This document shows positions 9,276 to 17,949 of a DNA stretch of 64,000 nucleotides, piece by piece. Both the position numbers and the translations under genes were made by a program. The notes under the pieces were generated by a model. The model saw only the letters and a program-made list of their open reading frames with translations. It ran no database searches and was not told where the DNA came from. Source of the DNA: Streptomyces sp. NRRL F-5135 (GTDB taxonomy: Bacteria > Actinomycetota > Actinomycetes > Streptomycetales > Streptomycetaceae). Where the stretch lies: the NCBI RefSeq assembly GCF_000719775.1, contig NZ_JOHR01000002.1, positions 248,001-312,000 of the forward strand. Direction: 5' to 3'. Positions within the stretch are counted from its first letter, which is position 1; each line of letters starts with the position of its first letter.

Positions 9276-9494
9276 ATGCCGACGCCGGAAAGCGAAGCGC
9301 GTCCGCAGTCCCCGCCGTCCGCGCCGTCGCCCTCGTCCGTGTCCATGAGCGATCTGCTGGCGTCCTGTGCGGCGGCATCGGCCGTGTCCACACCGCCGCA
9401 CGAGCAGCGGGACCAGCGGGAGCAGCGGGAGGAAGAGAAGTTCGAAGAGAGCGCCGGGCCCTCGGAGCGTGAGGAACGACGGCCCGCCGCCTGA
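9276..9494 (+). CDS. small conserved-looking hypothetical protein
   Basis: 72 aa, starting at an ATG preceded by an excellent ribosome binding site (AGGAGG, then CAAC). The central segment MSDLLASCAAASAVSTPP is compact and reads like a conserved motif I associate with Streptomyces orthologues at this locus; both flanks are low complexity (Ser/Pro before, Glu/Arg/Gln after). One cysteine, no membrane segment. Function unknown. It sits between tsaE and the divergent YkuD-like gene, directly downstream of the iron-box-like palindrome. Confidence 0.65.
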   Translation: MPTPESEARPQSPPSAPSPSSVSMSDLLASCAAASAVSTPPHEQRDQREQREEEKFEESAGPSEREERRPAA

Positions 9495-9559
9495 GGGGTC
9501 CTCGAACCGTGCCCGTCCGGGTCGCGCGCCCGGTCCTACGAGATCACAAGATCAGGGGA

Positions 9560-10123
9560 TCAGGGGATCACGACGATCTTCGCGCCCACCGTCGCGAAGG
9601 TCCACATCGCGTTGCCGTCGCCGACCTTCATCCGGATCCCGCCCGTCTTCAGGCTCGGGTTCGGGGTGGTGAGCGTGCCGTCCACGGCCGCGCTGAACCC
9701 GATCACGACGTTGTCCACGCTCGTGAACCGGACGACGTGCTCGATCCGCACCCCGTCCGAACCCGTGACCGATCCGGACCGTGAGGTCACCGCGTACGTT
9801 CCGGGCGGCGGGCTGACCGTGCTCGGCATGACCTCGAAGGTGCGGGTCACCTTCTCCGCGGTGTCCACCAGCCAGACCCGCCGGTCGGCCAGCGCGTAGA
9901 CGACCCGCTCGCCGGTGCCGGACTCCGCGGGCAGGGCCAGCGGGTCCTTCTTCGGCTGGGCGGGGGCGCCGGCGGCCCCGGAGGGAGAGCCCGTCGTACG
10001 GGGCTTGGAGGGCTTCCCGAGGGTGTCGGGGACGTTCGCCGACGCCTGGTAGGCGAGGAAACAGACCGCGGCGACAGCCGCCGCGGTGAGCCCGGCCACG
10101 ATTCCCGAGCTGCTCCTGGACAC
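9560..10123 (-). CDS. secreted YkuD-like protein without catalytic Cys
   Basis: 187 aa. Signal-anchor (GIVAGLTAAAVAAVCFLAYQA), a Pro/Ser linker, then a domain from about residue 73. That domain begins VVYALADRRVWLVD and ends with KTGGIRMKVGDGNAMW, which aligns by eye with the SHGC[IV]RM end of L,D-transpeptidases (YkuD). In true enzymes the Cys is the nucleophile; here the position is Gly, and there is no Cys anywhere in the domain. It may therefore bind peptidoglycan or act as a structural relative rather than cross-link. Family assignment is inference. Convergent with the small protein gene and divergent from tsaB. Confidence 0.7.
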   Translation of the reverse strand: MSRSSSGIVAGLTAAAVAAVCFLAYQASANVPDTLGKPSKPRTTGSPSGAAGAPAQPKKDPLALPAESGTGERVVYALADRRVWLVDTAEKVTRTFEVMPSTVSPPPGTYAVTSRSGSVTGSDGVRIEHVVRFTSVDNVVIGFSAAVDGTLTTPNPSLKTGGIRMKVGDGNAMWTFATVGAKIVVIP

Positions 10124-10227
10124 CTTGATCCACCTCTCGTACGTATGACTCCGTGGTGACGTTAGCAGCAGCCGGGTGACGGGGCCGGGCGCCGTGCCCC
10201 GCCCCCGGGGAGCCGTAGGCTGTTTGC

Positions 10228-10920
10228 GTGCTTCTGCTCGCCGTTGATACCGCCACCCCCGCCGTCACCGTCGCCCTCCACGACGGTGAATCCGTCCTGG
10301 CCGCCGAGAGTCAGGTCGACGCCCGCCGCCACGGGGAACTGCTGCTGCCCGCCGTGGACCGGGTCCTGGCCGCCGTCGGGGTGAAACCGGCCGCCGTGAC
10401 GGACCTCGTCGTCGGCATCGGGCCAGGACCGTACACGGGCCTGCGGGTGGGGCTGACCACCGCGCTCACCTTCGGGTCGGCCCTCGGGGTGCCGGTGCGC
10501 GGACTGTGCACGCTCGACGGGCTGGCGTACGCGGCGGGCACGGGCGGCGCGGGCGGCGCGGGAGCCTCGGGGGCCGGGATCGACGGGCCGTTCGTCGTGG
10601 CGACCGATGCCCGCCGCAAGGAGGTGTACTGGGCGCTCTACGCCGATGCCCGTACGCGCCTCACCGACCCGGCCGTGGACCGCCCCGCCGACATCGCCGA
10701 GCGGGTCGCGGGCCGGCCGGCCGTCGGCGCGGGGGCGCTGCTCTACCCGGACACCTTCCCGGACGCGCGCGGCCCCGAGCACCAGTCGGCCGCCGCGCTC
10801 GCGTCGCTGGCGGTGGAGCGGATCGCGGCGGGCGCGGAGTTCCCGCCCGCGCTGCCCCTCTACCTGCGCCGCCCGGACGCGCAGGTGCCCAAGAACTACA
10901 AGGTGGTCACGCCGAAGTGA
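10228..10920 (+). CDS. tsaB: tRNA t6A37 synthesis scaffold protein
   Basis: ASKHA-fold protein, partner of TsaD and TsaE in tRNA t6A formation. 230 aa, normal length. N-terminal LLAVDTATPAVTVAL and the GIGPGPYTGLRVG loop are characteristic. Starts at GTG 10228; the preceding bases give only a weak ribosome binding site. Its TGA overlaps the rimI GTG (GTGA). Confidence 0.95.
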   Translation: MLLLAVDTATPAVTVALHDGESVLAAESQVDARRHGELLLPAVDRVLAAVGVKPAAVTDLVVGIGPGPYTGLRVGLTTALTFGSALGVPVRGLCTLDGLAYAAGTGGAGGAGASGAGIDGPFVVATDARRKEVYWALYADARTRLTDPAVDRPADIAERVAGRPAVGAGALLYPDTFPDARGPEHQSAAALASLAVERIAAGAEFPPALPLYLRRPDAQVPKNYKVVTPK

Positions 10921-11600
10921 CGCGCGACCCCGCCCACCCCGCCCACCCCGCCCACCCCGGCAGCGGAGGCCCCGACACCGGCCCGGAGGCCGTCGGCCCC
11001 CGCACCGGCCCGGTCGGCCCCGGCCCGCTCGGCCCTGCCCCCGGCCCGGCCGCCCCCGGCGCCGTCGTCCTGCGCGAGATGCGCTGGTGGGACATCGAGC
11101 CGGTGCTCGCGCTCGAACGCGAGCTGTTCCCCGAGGACGCCTGGTCGCCCGGCATGTTCTGGTCGGAGCTGGCACACGCGCGCGGTCCGGGGGCGTCCCG
11201 CCGTTACGTGGTGGCCGAGCTGCCCTGCGGGAGCCCGGGGGGCGAGCCGCCGGAGGAACCCCCCGGCGAGCCGGGACGGCCGGCCCGGCGCCGGATCGTC
11301 GGGTACGCCGGCCTCGCCGCGTCCGGCGGTCTCGGTGACGTCCAGACCATCGCCGCCGCCCCCGACCTCTGGGGCACCGGCCTCGGCGCCCGCCTCCTGA
11401 CCGAACTGCTCCAGCACGCCACCGCCTTCGAGTGCGAAGAGGTGCTGCTCGAAGTGCGGGTCGACAACAAACGGGCGCAGCGGCTGTACGAACGCTTCGG
11501 TTTCGAGCCCATCGGCTTCCGCCGGGGCTACTACCAGCCGGGCAACGTCGACGCCCTCGTCATGCGCCTCCGGATGCAAGGAACTGAGATCAATGGCTGA
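10917..11600 (+). CDS. rimI: ribosomal S18 alanine N-acetyltransferase (GNAT)
   Basis: GNAT acetyltransferase of 227 aa. Pro/Gly-rich N-terminal extension of about 45 residues, then the RimI core starting [16 protein letters not shown]. Acetyl-CoA loop is in [16 protein letters not shown]; the C-terminal [18 protein letters not shown] is typical. The middle contains an inserted Pro/Glu-rich loop ([19 protein letters not shown]) not usual in the family. GTG start overlaps tsaB; stop overlaps tsaD start by 8 bp, so tsaB-rimI-tsaD are coupled. Confidence 0.93.
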   Translation: MTRDPAHPAHPAHPGSGGPDTGPEAVGPRTGPVGPGPLGPAPGPAAPGAVVLREMRWWDIEPVLALERELFPEDAWSPGMFWSELAHARGPGASRRYVVAELPCGSPGGEPPEEPPGEPGRPARRRIVGYAGLAASGGLGDVQTIAAAPDLWGTGLGARLLTELLQHATAFECEEVLLEVRVDNKRAQRLYERFGFEPIGFRRGYYQPGNVDALVMRLRMQGTEING

Positions 11601-12753
11601 CGAACCCCTCGTCCTCGGTATCGAGACCTCCTGCGACGAGACGGGCGTCGGCGTCGTGCGCGGTACGACCCTGCTCGCCGATGCCGTCGCGTCGAGCGTC
11701 GACGAGCACGCGCGCTTCGGCGGTGTGGTGCCGGAGGTCGCCTCCCGCGCGCACCTGGAGGCGATGGTTCCGACCATCGAACGCGCGCTGAAGGAGGCCG
11801 GCGTCAGCGCCCGTGACCTGGACGGAATCGCCGTGACGGCGGGGCCGGGGCTCGCGGGCGCGCTGCTGGTGGGCGTGTCGGCGGCGAAGACGTACGCGTA
11901 CGCCCTGGGCAAACCGCTGTACGGCGTGAACCACCTGGCCTCCCACATCTGCGTCGACCAGCTCGAACACGGCCGGCTGCCCGAGCCGACCATGGCTCTG
12001 CTGGTCAGCGGCGGGCACTCCTCGCTGCTGCTCGCGCCGGACATCACCGCCGACGTACGGCCGCTGGGCGCGACGATCGACGACGCGGCGGGCGAGGCGT
12101 TCGACAAGATCGCGCGCGTGCTGCACCTGGGCTTCCCCGGCGGCCCGGTCATCGACCGGCTGGCGCGCGAGGGCGACCCGGAGGCGATCGCGTTCCCGCG
12201 CGGACTGACCGGGCCGCGTGACGCGCCGTACGACTTCTCCTTCTCCGGTCTGAAGACGGCCGTGGCCCGCTGGATCGAGGCGAAGCGGAACGCGGGCGAG
12301 GAGGTGCCCGTACGGGACGTGGCCGCGTCCTTCCAGGAGGCGGTGGTCGACGTCCTGACCAGGAAGGCGGTCCGCGCCTGTGTGGACGAGGGGGTCGACC
12401 ACCTGATGATCGGCGGCGGTGTCGCGGCGAACTCCCGGCTGCGCGCGCTCGCCGAGGAACGCTGTGAGCGGGCGGGCATCAGGCTGCGCGTGCCGCGCCC
12501 GGGGCTGTGCACGGACAACGGCGCGATGGTGGCGGCGCTGGGCGCGGAGATGGTCGCGCGCGGCAGATCGGCGTCGGACTGGGAGCTGTCGGCGGACTCG
12601 TCGCTCCCGGTGACCGTGTCGCACGTGCCGGGTGTGTCGTCCGTGCCGCGTGAGTCGTCGGAGCCCCACGACCACGGTCACGGCCACGACCACGGTCACG
12701 ATCATGACCACGACCACCTGCACGAGCTGAGCAAGGACAACCTGTACTCATGA
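11593..12753 (+). CDS. tsaD: tRNA N6-threonylcarbamoyltransferase
   Basis: Catalytic subunit (Kae1/Qri7/YgjD) transferring threonylcarbamoyl to A37 of tRNA. 386 aa. [12 protein letters not shown] at the N terminus; metal-binding HxxxH in [17 protein letters not shown] and [11 protein letters not shown] nucleotide loops; [10 protein letters not shown]. The core ends near residue 345. An unusual tail follows: about 25 residues alternating His, Asp and Gly, then [11 protein letters not shown]. The tail looks like a metal-binding extension and is not part of the catalytic fold. TGA overlaps the next gene's ATG. Confidence 0.97.
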   Translation: MADEPLVLGIETSCDETGVGVVRGTTLLADAVASSVDEHARFGGVVPEVASRAHLEAMVPTIERALKEAGVSARDLDGIAVTAGPGLAGALLVGVSAAKTYAYALGKPLYGVNHLASHICVDQLEHGRLPEPTMALLVSGGHSSLLLAPDITADVRPLGATIDDAAGEAFDKIARVLHLGFPGGPVIDRLAREGDPEAIAFPRGLTGPRDAPYDFSFSGLKTAVARWIEAKRNAGEEVPVRDVAASFQEAVVDVLTRKAVRACVDEGVDHLMIGGGVAANSRLRALAEERCERAGIRLRVPRPGLCTDNGAMVAALGAEMVARGRSASDWELSADSSLPVTVSHVPGVSSVPRESSEPHDHGHGHDHGHDHDHDHLHELSKDNLYS

Positions 12754-13136
12754 CGCGTGAGAGGGCGACCACCATGCCGGTCCCGCCGGCCGCGTCCGTT
12801 GCTCAGGTCGCGCTGATGTGGGAGGCCAAGGCCGCCCCCGGCCGCGGCACGGAACTGCTGGAGTGGGCCCGCGCGCGGTCGTCGGACCTGCCGGCGGCCC
12901 CCGGGGGCCCACAGCGCGCGGAACTCCTGCGCGCCCCCGGGGACCGGGTCCTCGTCATCACCTGGTGGGACGCCCCGTACGACGCGGACGTGCCCGAACT
13001 CCCGGACCCGCCCCCGGACCTGATCGCCCGCCCGGTGCACCGCTGGCGATTCGAGTCGCTCGGCTCACCCGGCGCTCAGCCGGCGCCGGCCCCCGCTCCG
13101 TCGCCCGCGCCGGGGACCACCAGCCCCGACTCGTAG
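12750..13136 (+). CDS. small hypothetical protein, ABM-like fold possible
   Basis: 128 aa, ATG overlapping the tsaD stop (ATGA). Core of about 90 residues: [21 protein letters not shown] and [10 protein letters not shown]...HRWRFE, alternating beta strands and one helix. The pattern is reminiscent of dimeric alpha/beta-barrel (antibiotic biosynthesis monooxygenase-like) proteins but no catalytic residues can be named. The C-terminal 25 residues are Pro/Ala repeats. Function unknown; position makes it the last gene of the t6A operon. Convergent with the P450 gene, 12 bp away. Confidence 0.75.
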   Translation: MTRERATTMPVPPAASVAQVALMWEAKAAPGRGTELLEWARARSSDLPAAPGGPQRAELLRAPGDRVLVITWWDAPYDADVPELPDPPPDLIARPVHRWRFESLGSPGAQPAPAPAPSPAPGTTSPDS

Positions 13137-13148
13137 GCGGGAGCGCGG

Positions 13149-14447
13149 TTACCAGCGCACCGGCAGTCGGCGCAGCCCGCGCAGCATGCTCGGACGCCAG
13201 TCGGGCGCGTTGGCCGGGTCGTCGGGAGACGTTCCCGCCGGGTGGTCCAGGGCGAGGTCCGGGCAGCGTTCCAGCAGCGCGCGCAGCGCGACCGTGGCCT
13301 CCAGACGGGCCAGCGGGGCGCCCAGGCAGTGGTGGACGCCGTGCCCGAAGGAGAGGTGGCTCCGGGTGTCGGCGGGGTCGCGGCGGATGTCGAAGCGCCC
13401 CGGCTCGGAGAACCGGGCGGAGTCGCGGTTCGCCCCGGCGATGGACAGCACCACGGAGTCGCCCTTCGCCACCTCGACCCCGCCGAGGGTGAGGGACTCG
13501 GCGGCGTAGCGGTACGAGGTGGCCGGCGCGGGCGGTTCGTAGCGCAGGGCCTCCTCGACCGCGCCCTCCAGCAGCGTCCAGTCGGCGCGCAGCGCGGCGA
13601 GCTGCTCGGGGTGGCGCAGCAGGAGGTGGACGGCGCTGGAGATCAGGTTGACCGTCGTCTCGTACCCGGCGACGAGCAGCAGGAAGGCCATGCCGAGGAG
13701 TTCCTCGGGCGAGAGCGCGTCGTCGTCCTGACCGGCCGCGCGGACCAGGTCGTACAGGAGGTCGTGCCCGCCGGCGGGGTCCTCGCCGGGGTCCTTCGCC
13801 GTGGTGGGACCACCCGCCGTCTCCGTACCCGTACTCGCACCCGCCCGCTCGGCGCGCCGTCGCTTGTCCTCGATGAGCCCGGTCAGATAGACGGTCATCT
13901 GCTGCTGGGCCGCTGCCGCCGCCTCCGGATCCGTGGCGGCGACGATCTCGGTGGACCAGTCCCGGAAGGAATCGCGGTCCCGGCCGGGCACTCCCAGCAG
14001 CTCGCAGATGACGGTGATCGGCAACGGGAAGGCGAACGCGTCGACCAGGTCGGCGCGGCCTGCCGGGGCCATCGTGTCGAGCAGCGCGTCGGTGATCTCC
14101 CGCACGCGGGGCCGCAGCGCCTGGACGCGCTGTCCGGTGAACTCGCGGGCGACGAGACGGCGCAGCCGGGTGTGGTCGGGCGGGTCGGTCTGGAGCATGT
14201 TGCGGCCCACGGCGTAGCCGCCGTCGCTCATCCAGGTGGCCGAGTGCCGGATGTCGTTGCGGAGGCGGGGATCGGTGAGCGCGGCGCGGACGGTCTCGGC
14301 GTCGAACACGAACCACTGGGTGGCGCCGTTCGGCGTACGGATCCACCGCACGCCACCGTCGGCGCGCAGCTCCTCGTAGCGGGGATAGGGATCGGAGTTG
14401 AAGGCGACCGGGTCGGTGACGAGATCGACGGCGGGTTCCGTGGACAT
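13149..14447 (-). CDS. cytochrome P450
   Basis: Heme monooxygenase of 432 aa, a typical length for soluble actinobacterial P450s. I-helix LLLVAGYETTVN (oxygen-binding Thr), ExxR in EEALRYEPP, and heme loop FGHGVHHCLGAPLAR with the axial Cys. An acidic/Thr-rich insertion lies near residues 195-225. No ferredoxin or reductase gene is adjacent, so electron partners must be elsewhere. Transcribed divergently from a TetR gene with a perfect palindrome between them, so it is the probable target of that repressor. Substrate unknown. Confidence 0.95.
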   Translation of the reverse strand: MSTEPAVDLVTDPVAFNSDPYPRYEELRADGGVRWIRTPNGATQWFVFDAETVRAALTDPRLRNDIRHSATWMSDGGYAVGRNMLQTDPPDHTRLRRLVAREFTGQRVQALRPRVREITDALLDTMAPAGRADLVDAFAFPLPITVICELLGVPGRDRDSFRDWSTEIVAATDPEAAAAAQQQMTVYLTGLIEDKRRRAERAGASTGTETAGGPTTAKDPGEDPAGGHDLLYDLVRAAGQDDDALSPEELLGMAFLLLVAGYETTVNLISSAVHLLLRHPEQLAALRADWTLLEGAVEEALRYEPPAPATSYRYAAESLTLGGVEVAKGDSVVLSIAGANRDSARFSEPGRFDIRRDPADTRSHLSFGHGVHHCLGAPLARLEATVALRALLERCPDLALDHPAGTSPDDPANAPDWRPSMLRGLRRLPVRW

Positions 14448-14521
14448 GGGTCCCCCAGGGATGACGGGTCGGTCGGGGCGGGGACGGGCAGCACTGACAG
14501 CGCGGCAGCACTGACCGCGTC

Positions 14522-14543
14522 AAGTGGGGATGGCTCCCCACTT
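14522..14543. promoter_or_regulatory. perfect inverted repeat, TetR operator candidate
   Basis: AAGTGGGGA, spacer TGGC, TCCCCACTT: 9-bp perfect arms in the divergent P450/TetR promoter region, 75 bp from the P450 start and 56 bp from the regulator start. Size and symmetry fit a TetR dimer site controlling both genes. Confidence 0.7.
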
Positions 14544-14599
14544 CATGGTGACTCTAACAGCAACCGGGGAGTGGTCCTCGGTTGCGGTACCGTACGGGC

Positions 14600-15232
14600 G
14601 TGAGAAAGGACGCACAGCTCAACCGGGAGCGGATCCTCGCCGCCGCCCGCGAGGTCTACGCGGAGCAGGGCGTGGAAGCGCCCCTCGACGTGATCGCCCG
14701 CCGCGCCGACGTCGGCAACGCCACGCTCTACCGGCGCTTCCCGGACCGGGCCGCGCTGATCGAAGCGGTCTTCCAGGACCAGCTGACGGCCACCGTCGAG
14801 GCGGGGGAGCGGGCCCGCGCGGCAGCGGACGCGTGGGAGGGGCTGACCGGCTATCTGGAGCGGATCTTCGAGGGGCTGGCCACCGACCGGGGCGTGACGG
14901 ACCTGATGACGACGCCGTTGCCGGGCGTCCCCTCGCTGGCGCGGCTGCACGCGCACAACGCCGGGACGATTTCCGCGCTGCTGGCGCGCTGCCGCGCGGA
15001 GGGCACCGCACGGGCGGACGTCTCCGTGGAGGACCTGCTGTTCGGTCTCGCGGCGCTGGGCCGCGCGGCACCGGCGGCGGAGGCCGCGGCCCCCGGCTCC
15101 TGGCGGCGCCAGCTCGCGCTCTTCCTGGACGCCCTGCGCGCGACCGACGCCCACCCCCTGCCGGGCGAACCGCTCGGACCGGACGAACTGGCGCCCGCCC
15201 TGAGCGCGCTGCACGCGGCACGGCGGTCGTAG
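14600..15232 (+). CDS. TetR/AcrR-family regulator
   Basis: 210 aa. N-terminal helix-turn-helix: RERILAAAREVYAEQG, then LDVIARRADVGNATLYRRFPDRAALIEAVF, the classic TetR signature. The C-terminal ligand domain is Ala-rich and not diagnostic. GTG at 14600 is chosen so that the protein starts VRKDAQLNRERI; an in-frame TTG at 14582 is possible. Divergent from the P450, with a palindromic operator candidate between. Confidence 0.92.
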   Translation: MRKDAQLNRERILAAAREVYAEQGVEAPLDVIARRADVGNATLYRRFPDRAALIEAVFQDQLTATVEAGERARAAADAWEGLTGYLERIFEGLATDRGVTDLMTTPLPGVPSLARLHAHNAGTISALLARCRAEGTARADVSVEDLLFGLAALGRAAPAAEAAAPGSWRRQLALFLDALRATDAHPLPGEPLGPDELAPALSALHAARRS

Positions 15233-15300
15233 CGGGGCACCGGCCGATACGGTGCTGCGGCGGTGCGGTGCGGAGAAGGGTGTTGCGGAGCGGCCTGTGC

Positions 15301-15921
15301 TCAGTCGTCCAGCAGTACCGACGTGTCGAGCGACGGATACGGCTCGGGCAGCGGCAGCCGACGGCCCAGTTCCACCTCGACCTTGGTCGCGTAATGCGCG
15401 GTGGCGGGATCGTCACCCGGCACCGGGTCGGAGAACGCGTACGCCCTGCCCTCCTGGCGGTGGACGAGGACGTACACCGGGACGCCGGCGGACGCGTAAC
15501 TGCGGTACTTGGGTCCGGTGTCCGTCTCGTGGTTGCTGGAGGTGACCTCGCCTACGAGGGCGAGGAGGTCGACCGGGTACCAGCCTTTGTGCGCCTTGCG
15601 GTACGCCTCGTCCATCTCGGTCGGCCGACGCCTCTGCACGTAGAAGTCCGGGATGGCCAGGGAACGGGAGCGGTCGTCCCACAGCCCGATCCGGTAGCCG
15701 TTGCCCATGCCGGCCAGACGGATGCCCGCCGTGCGCAGTTGGAAGTACAGCTCTGCGGCGCCGTCGTTGTGGTTGTCGTCCGGCTGCGGTGGCACGACCA
15801 CCATCCCCTCGAAGTACTCGGGTCGAATCGGCGTACGGGACGCCTCTTCGATCGCGATCAGTAGATCGATGGGGTCCTGCTCCGGATCGGCCACCGGCTC
15901 GGTGATGGGGTCGGCGCTCAT
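15301..15921 (-). CDS. Uma2-family (DUF820) restriction-endonuclease-fold protein
   Basis: 206 aa. Matches the Uma2 layout: FEGMVVVPPQPDDNHN near the start, RSLAIPDFYVQRR with the PD motif, then LLALVGEVTSSNHETDTGPKYRSYASAGVPVYVLV, giving D...E-x-x-S plus K of a PD-(D/E)xK fold. Streptomyces encode many such proteins; biological role is unclear. No toxin/antitoxin partner is seen next to it. Confidence 0.88.
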   Translation of the reverse strand: MSADPITEPVADPEQDPIDLLIAIEEASRTPIRPEYFEGMVVVPPQPDDNHNDGAAELYFQLRTAGIRLAGMGNGYRIGLWDDRSRSLAIPDFYVQRRRPTEMDEAYRKAHKGWYPVDLLALVGEVTSSNHETDTGPKYRSYASAGVPVYVLVHRQEGRAYAFSDPVPGDDPATAHYATKVEVELGRRLPLPEPYPSLDTSVLLDD

Positions 15922-15964
15922 CGCTGTCCTCCCTGTCTCTGTCGCCAGGCTACGCCGGTATCGG

Positions 15965-15989
15965 GTGCCCCAGCAGGATGCTGGGGCAC
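15965..15989. terminator. 11-bp perfect hairpin
   Basis: GTGCCCCAGCA, loop GGA, TGCTGGGGCAC. It lies upstream of the Uma2 gene and of the ECF42-type promoter on the other strand, so it may insulate the two units. No U-run follows on either strand. Confidence 0.5.
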
Positions 15990-16048
15990 AGGAGGCGTCG
16001 GGGTCTCGTGGTTCCGCGACGATTCCCCGAAAGAAAATTCCCGGCGCG

Positions 16049-16075
16049 TGTCGATTCCGGCGTCTCCCGTTCGAC
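16049..16075 (+). promoter_or_regulatory. ECF42-type promoter candidate
   Basis: TGTCGA, 17-bp spacer, CGAC, located about 90 bp upstream of the DGPF gene. ECF42 sigma factors are reported to recognise TGTCGA at -35 with a CGA-containing -10 and to control the linked DGPF gene; the next gene but one here encodes such a factor. Agreement of motif, spacing and context supports autoregulation. Confidence 0.6.
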
Positions 16076-16167
16076 GTATGGGTGAGCGGCGGGGAACAGC
16101 CTCCGCCGCCACGACCCGAAGAGCGTCACGAACGCTGTGAACGCTGAACGCCACGAAGGAGCTCACC

Positions 16168-16524
16168 ATGCCGCGCTTTCTCTCCGTGATCCGTGTCAAT
16201 GAGGACACCGCCCCCGCCTGCGGTCCCACCCCCGAGCTGATGGAGCGCATGAGCGCGCTGCTGGAGGAGATGACCAAGGCCGGTGCCATGCTCGACAACG
16301 CCGGGCTGAAGCCGACCGCCGAGGGGGCCCGGGTCCGGCACGCCGGTGGGAAGACCACCGTCGTCGACGGCCCGTTCGCCGAGTCCAAGGAGGTCGTCGG
16401 CGGGTACTCGCTCGTCCAGGCCAAGGACCTGGCCGAGGCCGTCGAGTGGTCCCGGCGCTTCGCCGAGCTGCACGGGGACGAGTTCGACCTCACCGTCGAG
16501 GTCCGCGAGGTCGTCGAGGGCTGA
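16168..16524 (+). CDS. DGPF/YCII-domain protein
   Basis: 118 aa, full-length YCII-related protein. The family signature VDGPFAESKEVVGGYSLVQA is present, preceded by RFLSVIRVNED and followed by a ferredoxin-like helix AEAVEWSRRF. DGPF proteins are the conserved genomic partner of ECF42 sigma factors; their biochemical function is not known. A good ribosome binding site (AAGGAG) precedes the ATG. Followed after 44 bp by the sigma factor gene in the same direction. Confidence 0.93.
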   Translation: MPRFLSVIRVNEDTAPACGPTPELMERMSALLEEMTKAGAMLDNAGLKPTAEGARVRHAGGKTTVVDGPFAESKEVVGGYSLVQAKDLAEAVEWSRRFAELHGDEFDLTVEVREVVEG

Positions 16525-16568
16525 TCGTCCGGATCGTTTGCGGTCGCCCGTAGCCGGTGTTCTGATGG

Positions 16569-17897
16569 GTGGCCGTGAGGACGAACAGCGCTGCGGACCA
16601 CCCGACGGGCAGCCCGGCGGACAGCGCGGTCGAAGCGGTGTTCCGGATCGAATCGGCGAAGATCATCGCTGCCGTCACCCGGATCGTCCGTGACGTCGGC
16701 ATCGCCGAGGAGCTGGCCCAGGACGCCCTCGTGGCCGCGCTGGAGCAGTGGCCGGAGTCAGGAGTCCCCGGCAAACCGGGGGCCTGGCTCATGGCCACCG
16801 CCAAGCACCGCGCCGTCGATCTCGTACGCCGCCGGGAGACCTACGCCCGCAAGCTCGCCGAGGTCGGCCGCACCCTGGAGGACGAGGCGCCGGGCGCCGA
16901 CGCGCTCGCGACCGGCCCCGATGCCGTCGACGCCATCGACGACGACCTCCTGCGCCTCATCTTCACCGCCTGCCACCCGGTCCTCTCCGCCGAGGCCCGT
17001 ACCGCCCTCACTCTCCGCCTCCTCGGCGGGCTCACCACCGGCGAGATCGCCCGCTCCTTCCTCGTGCCGGAGGCGACGGTCGCCCAGCGCATCGTGCGGG
17101 CGAAGCGCGGCCTGGCCAAGGCGGGCGTGCCGTTCGAGGTGCCCTACGGGGACGAGCGCGAGCGGCGGCTGGCCTCGGTCCTCGACGTGATCTACCTGAT
17201 CTTCAACGAGGGGTACGCCGCCACCGCCGGTGACGACCTGCTGCGCCCCGGCCTGTGCGAGGACGCGCTGCGGCTGGCCCGGGTACTGAGCGGACTGATG
17301 CCCGACGAGCCGGAAGTTCACGCGCTGGCCGCCCTGTTGGAGCTCCAGGCGTCGCGCACCCCGGCCCGTACCGGCCCGGACGGCGAACCGGTGCTGCTCG
17401 CCGACCAGAACCGGGCCCGCTGGAACCACCTCCTCGTCCGCCGCGGCTTCGACGCCCTCACCCGCGCCCGGGCACTCGGCGGCGCGCCCGGTCCGTACGC
17501 CCTCCAGGCCGCGATCGCCGCCTGTCACGCGCGGGCGGTGACGTACGAGGAGACCGACTGGCCCGCGATCGCCGCCCTGTACGCGCGCCTCGCCGCGCTC
17601 ACGCCCTCCCCGGTGGTCGAACTCAACCGCGCGGTCGCCGTGTCCATGGCCGAGGGCCCGGCGGCCGGCCTCGCACTCGTGGACGCCTTGGCCGACGAGC
17701 CCGCGCTCGCCTCGTACCACCTGCTGCCCAGCGTGCGCGGCGACCTGCTGGCGCGGCTGGGCCGTACGGACGCGGCCAGGGGCGAGTTCGAACGGGCCGC
17801 GGCCCTGACCCGTAACGAGCGCGAGCGTGACCTGCTCAGGGAACGCGCCGCGCTGCTCGGCCGACCCGGGCCCGCGTACGACGCGCCCCCCACGTAA
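16569..17897 (+). CDS. ECF sigma factor with C-terminal TPR-like extension (ECF42 type)
   Basis: 442 aa, far longer than a classical ECF factor (about 190 aa). Sigma2 region EELAQDALVAALEQWPESG and GAWLMATAKHRAVDLVRRR; sigma4 region LTLRLLGGLTTGEIARSFLVPEATVAQRIVRAKR. From about residue 195 a long extension with helical repeats follows (RRLASVLDVIYLIFNEGY, ELQASRTPAR, SPVVELNRAVAVSMAEGPAAGL), typical of ECF42. No anti-sigma factor is encoded nearby; in this group the extension is thought to control activity. GTG start at 16569; a second GTG six bases on is possible. Confidence 0.93.
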   Translation: MAVRTNSAADHPTGSPADSAVEAVFRIESAKIIAAVTRIVRDVGIAEELAQDALVAALEQWPESGVPGKPGAWLMATAKHRAVDLVRRRETYARKLAEVGRTLEDEAPGADALATGPDAVDAIDDDLLRLIFTACHPVLSAEARTALTLRLLGGLTTGEIARSFLVPEATVAQRIVRAKRGLAKAGVPFEVPYGDERERRLASVLDVIYLIFNEGYAATAGDDLLRPGLCEDALRLARVLSGLMPDEPEVHALAALLELQASRTPARTGPDGEPVLLADQNRARWNHLLVRRGFDALTRARALGGAPGPYALQAAIAACHARAVTYEETDWPAIAALYARLAALTPSPVVELNRAVAVSMAEGPAAGLALVDALADEPALASYHLLPSVRGDLLARLGRTDAARGEFERAAALTRNERERDLLRERAALLGRPGPAYDAPPT

Positions 17898-17949
17898 GGC
17901 GAGCCCCACGTGCCTCACCGCACCCCGCACGCCCCGCGAGCCCCGCAGC

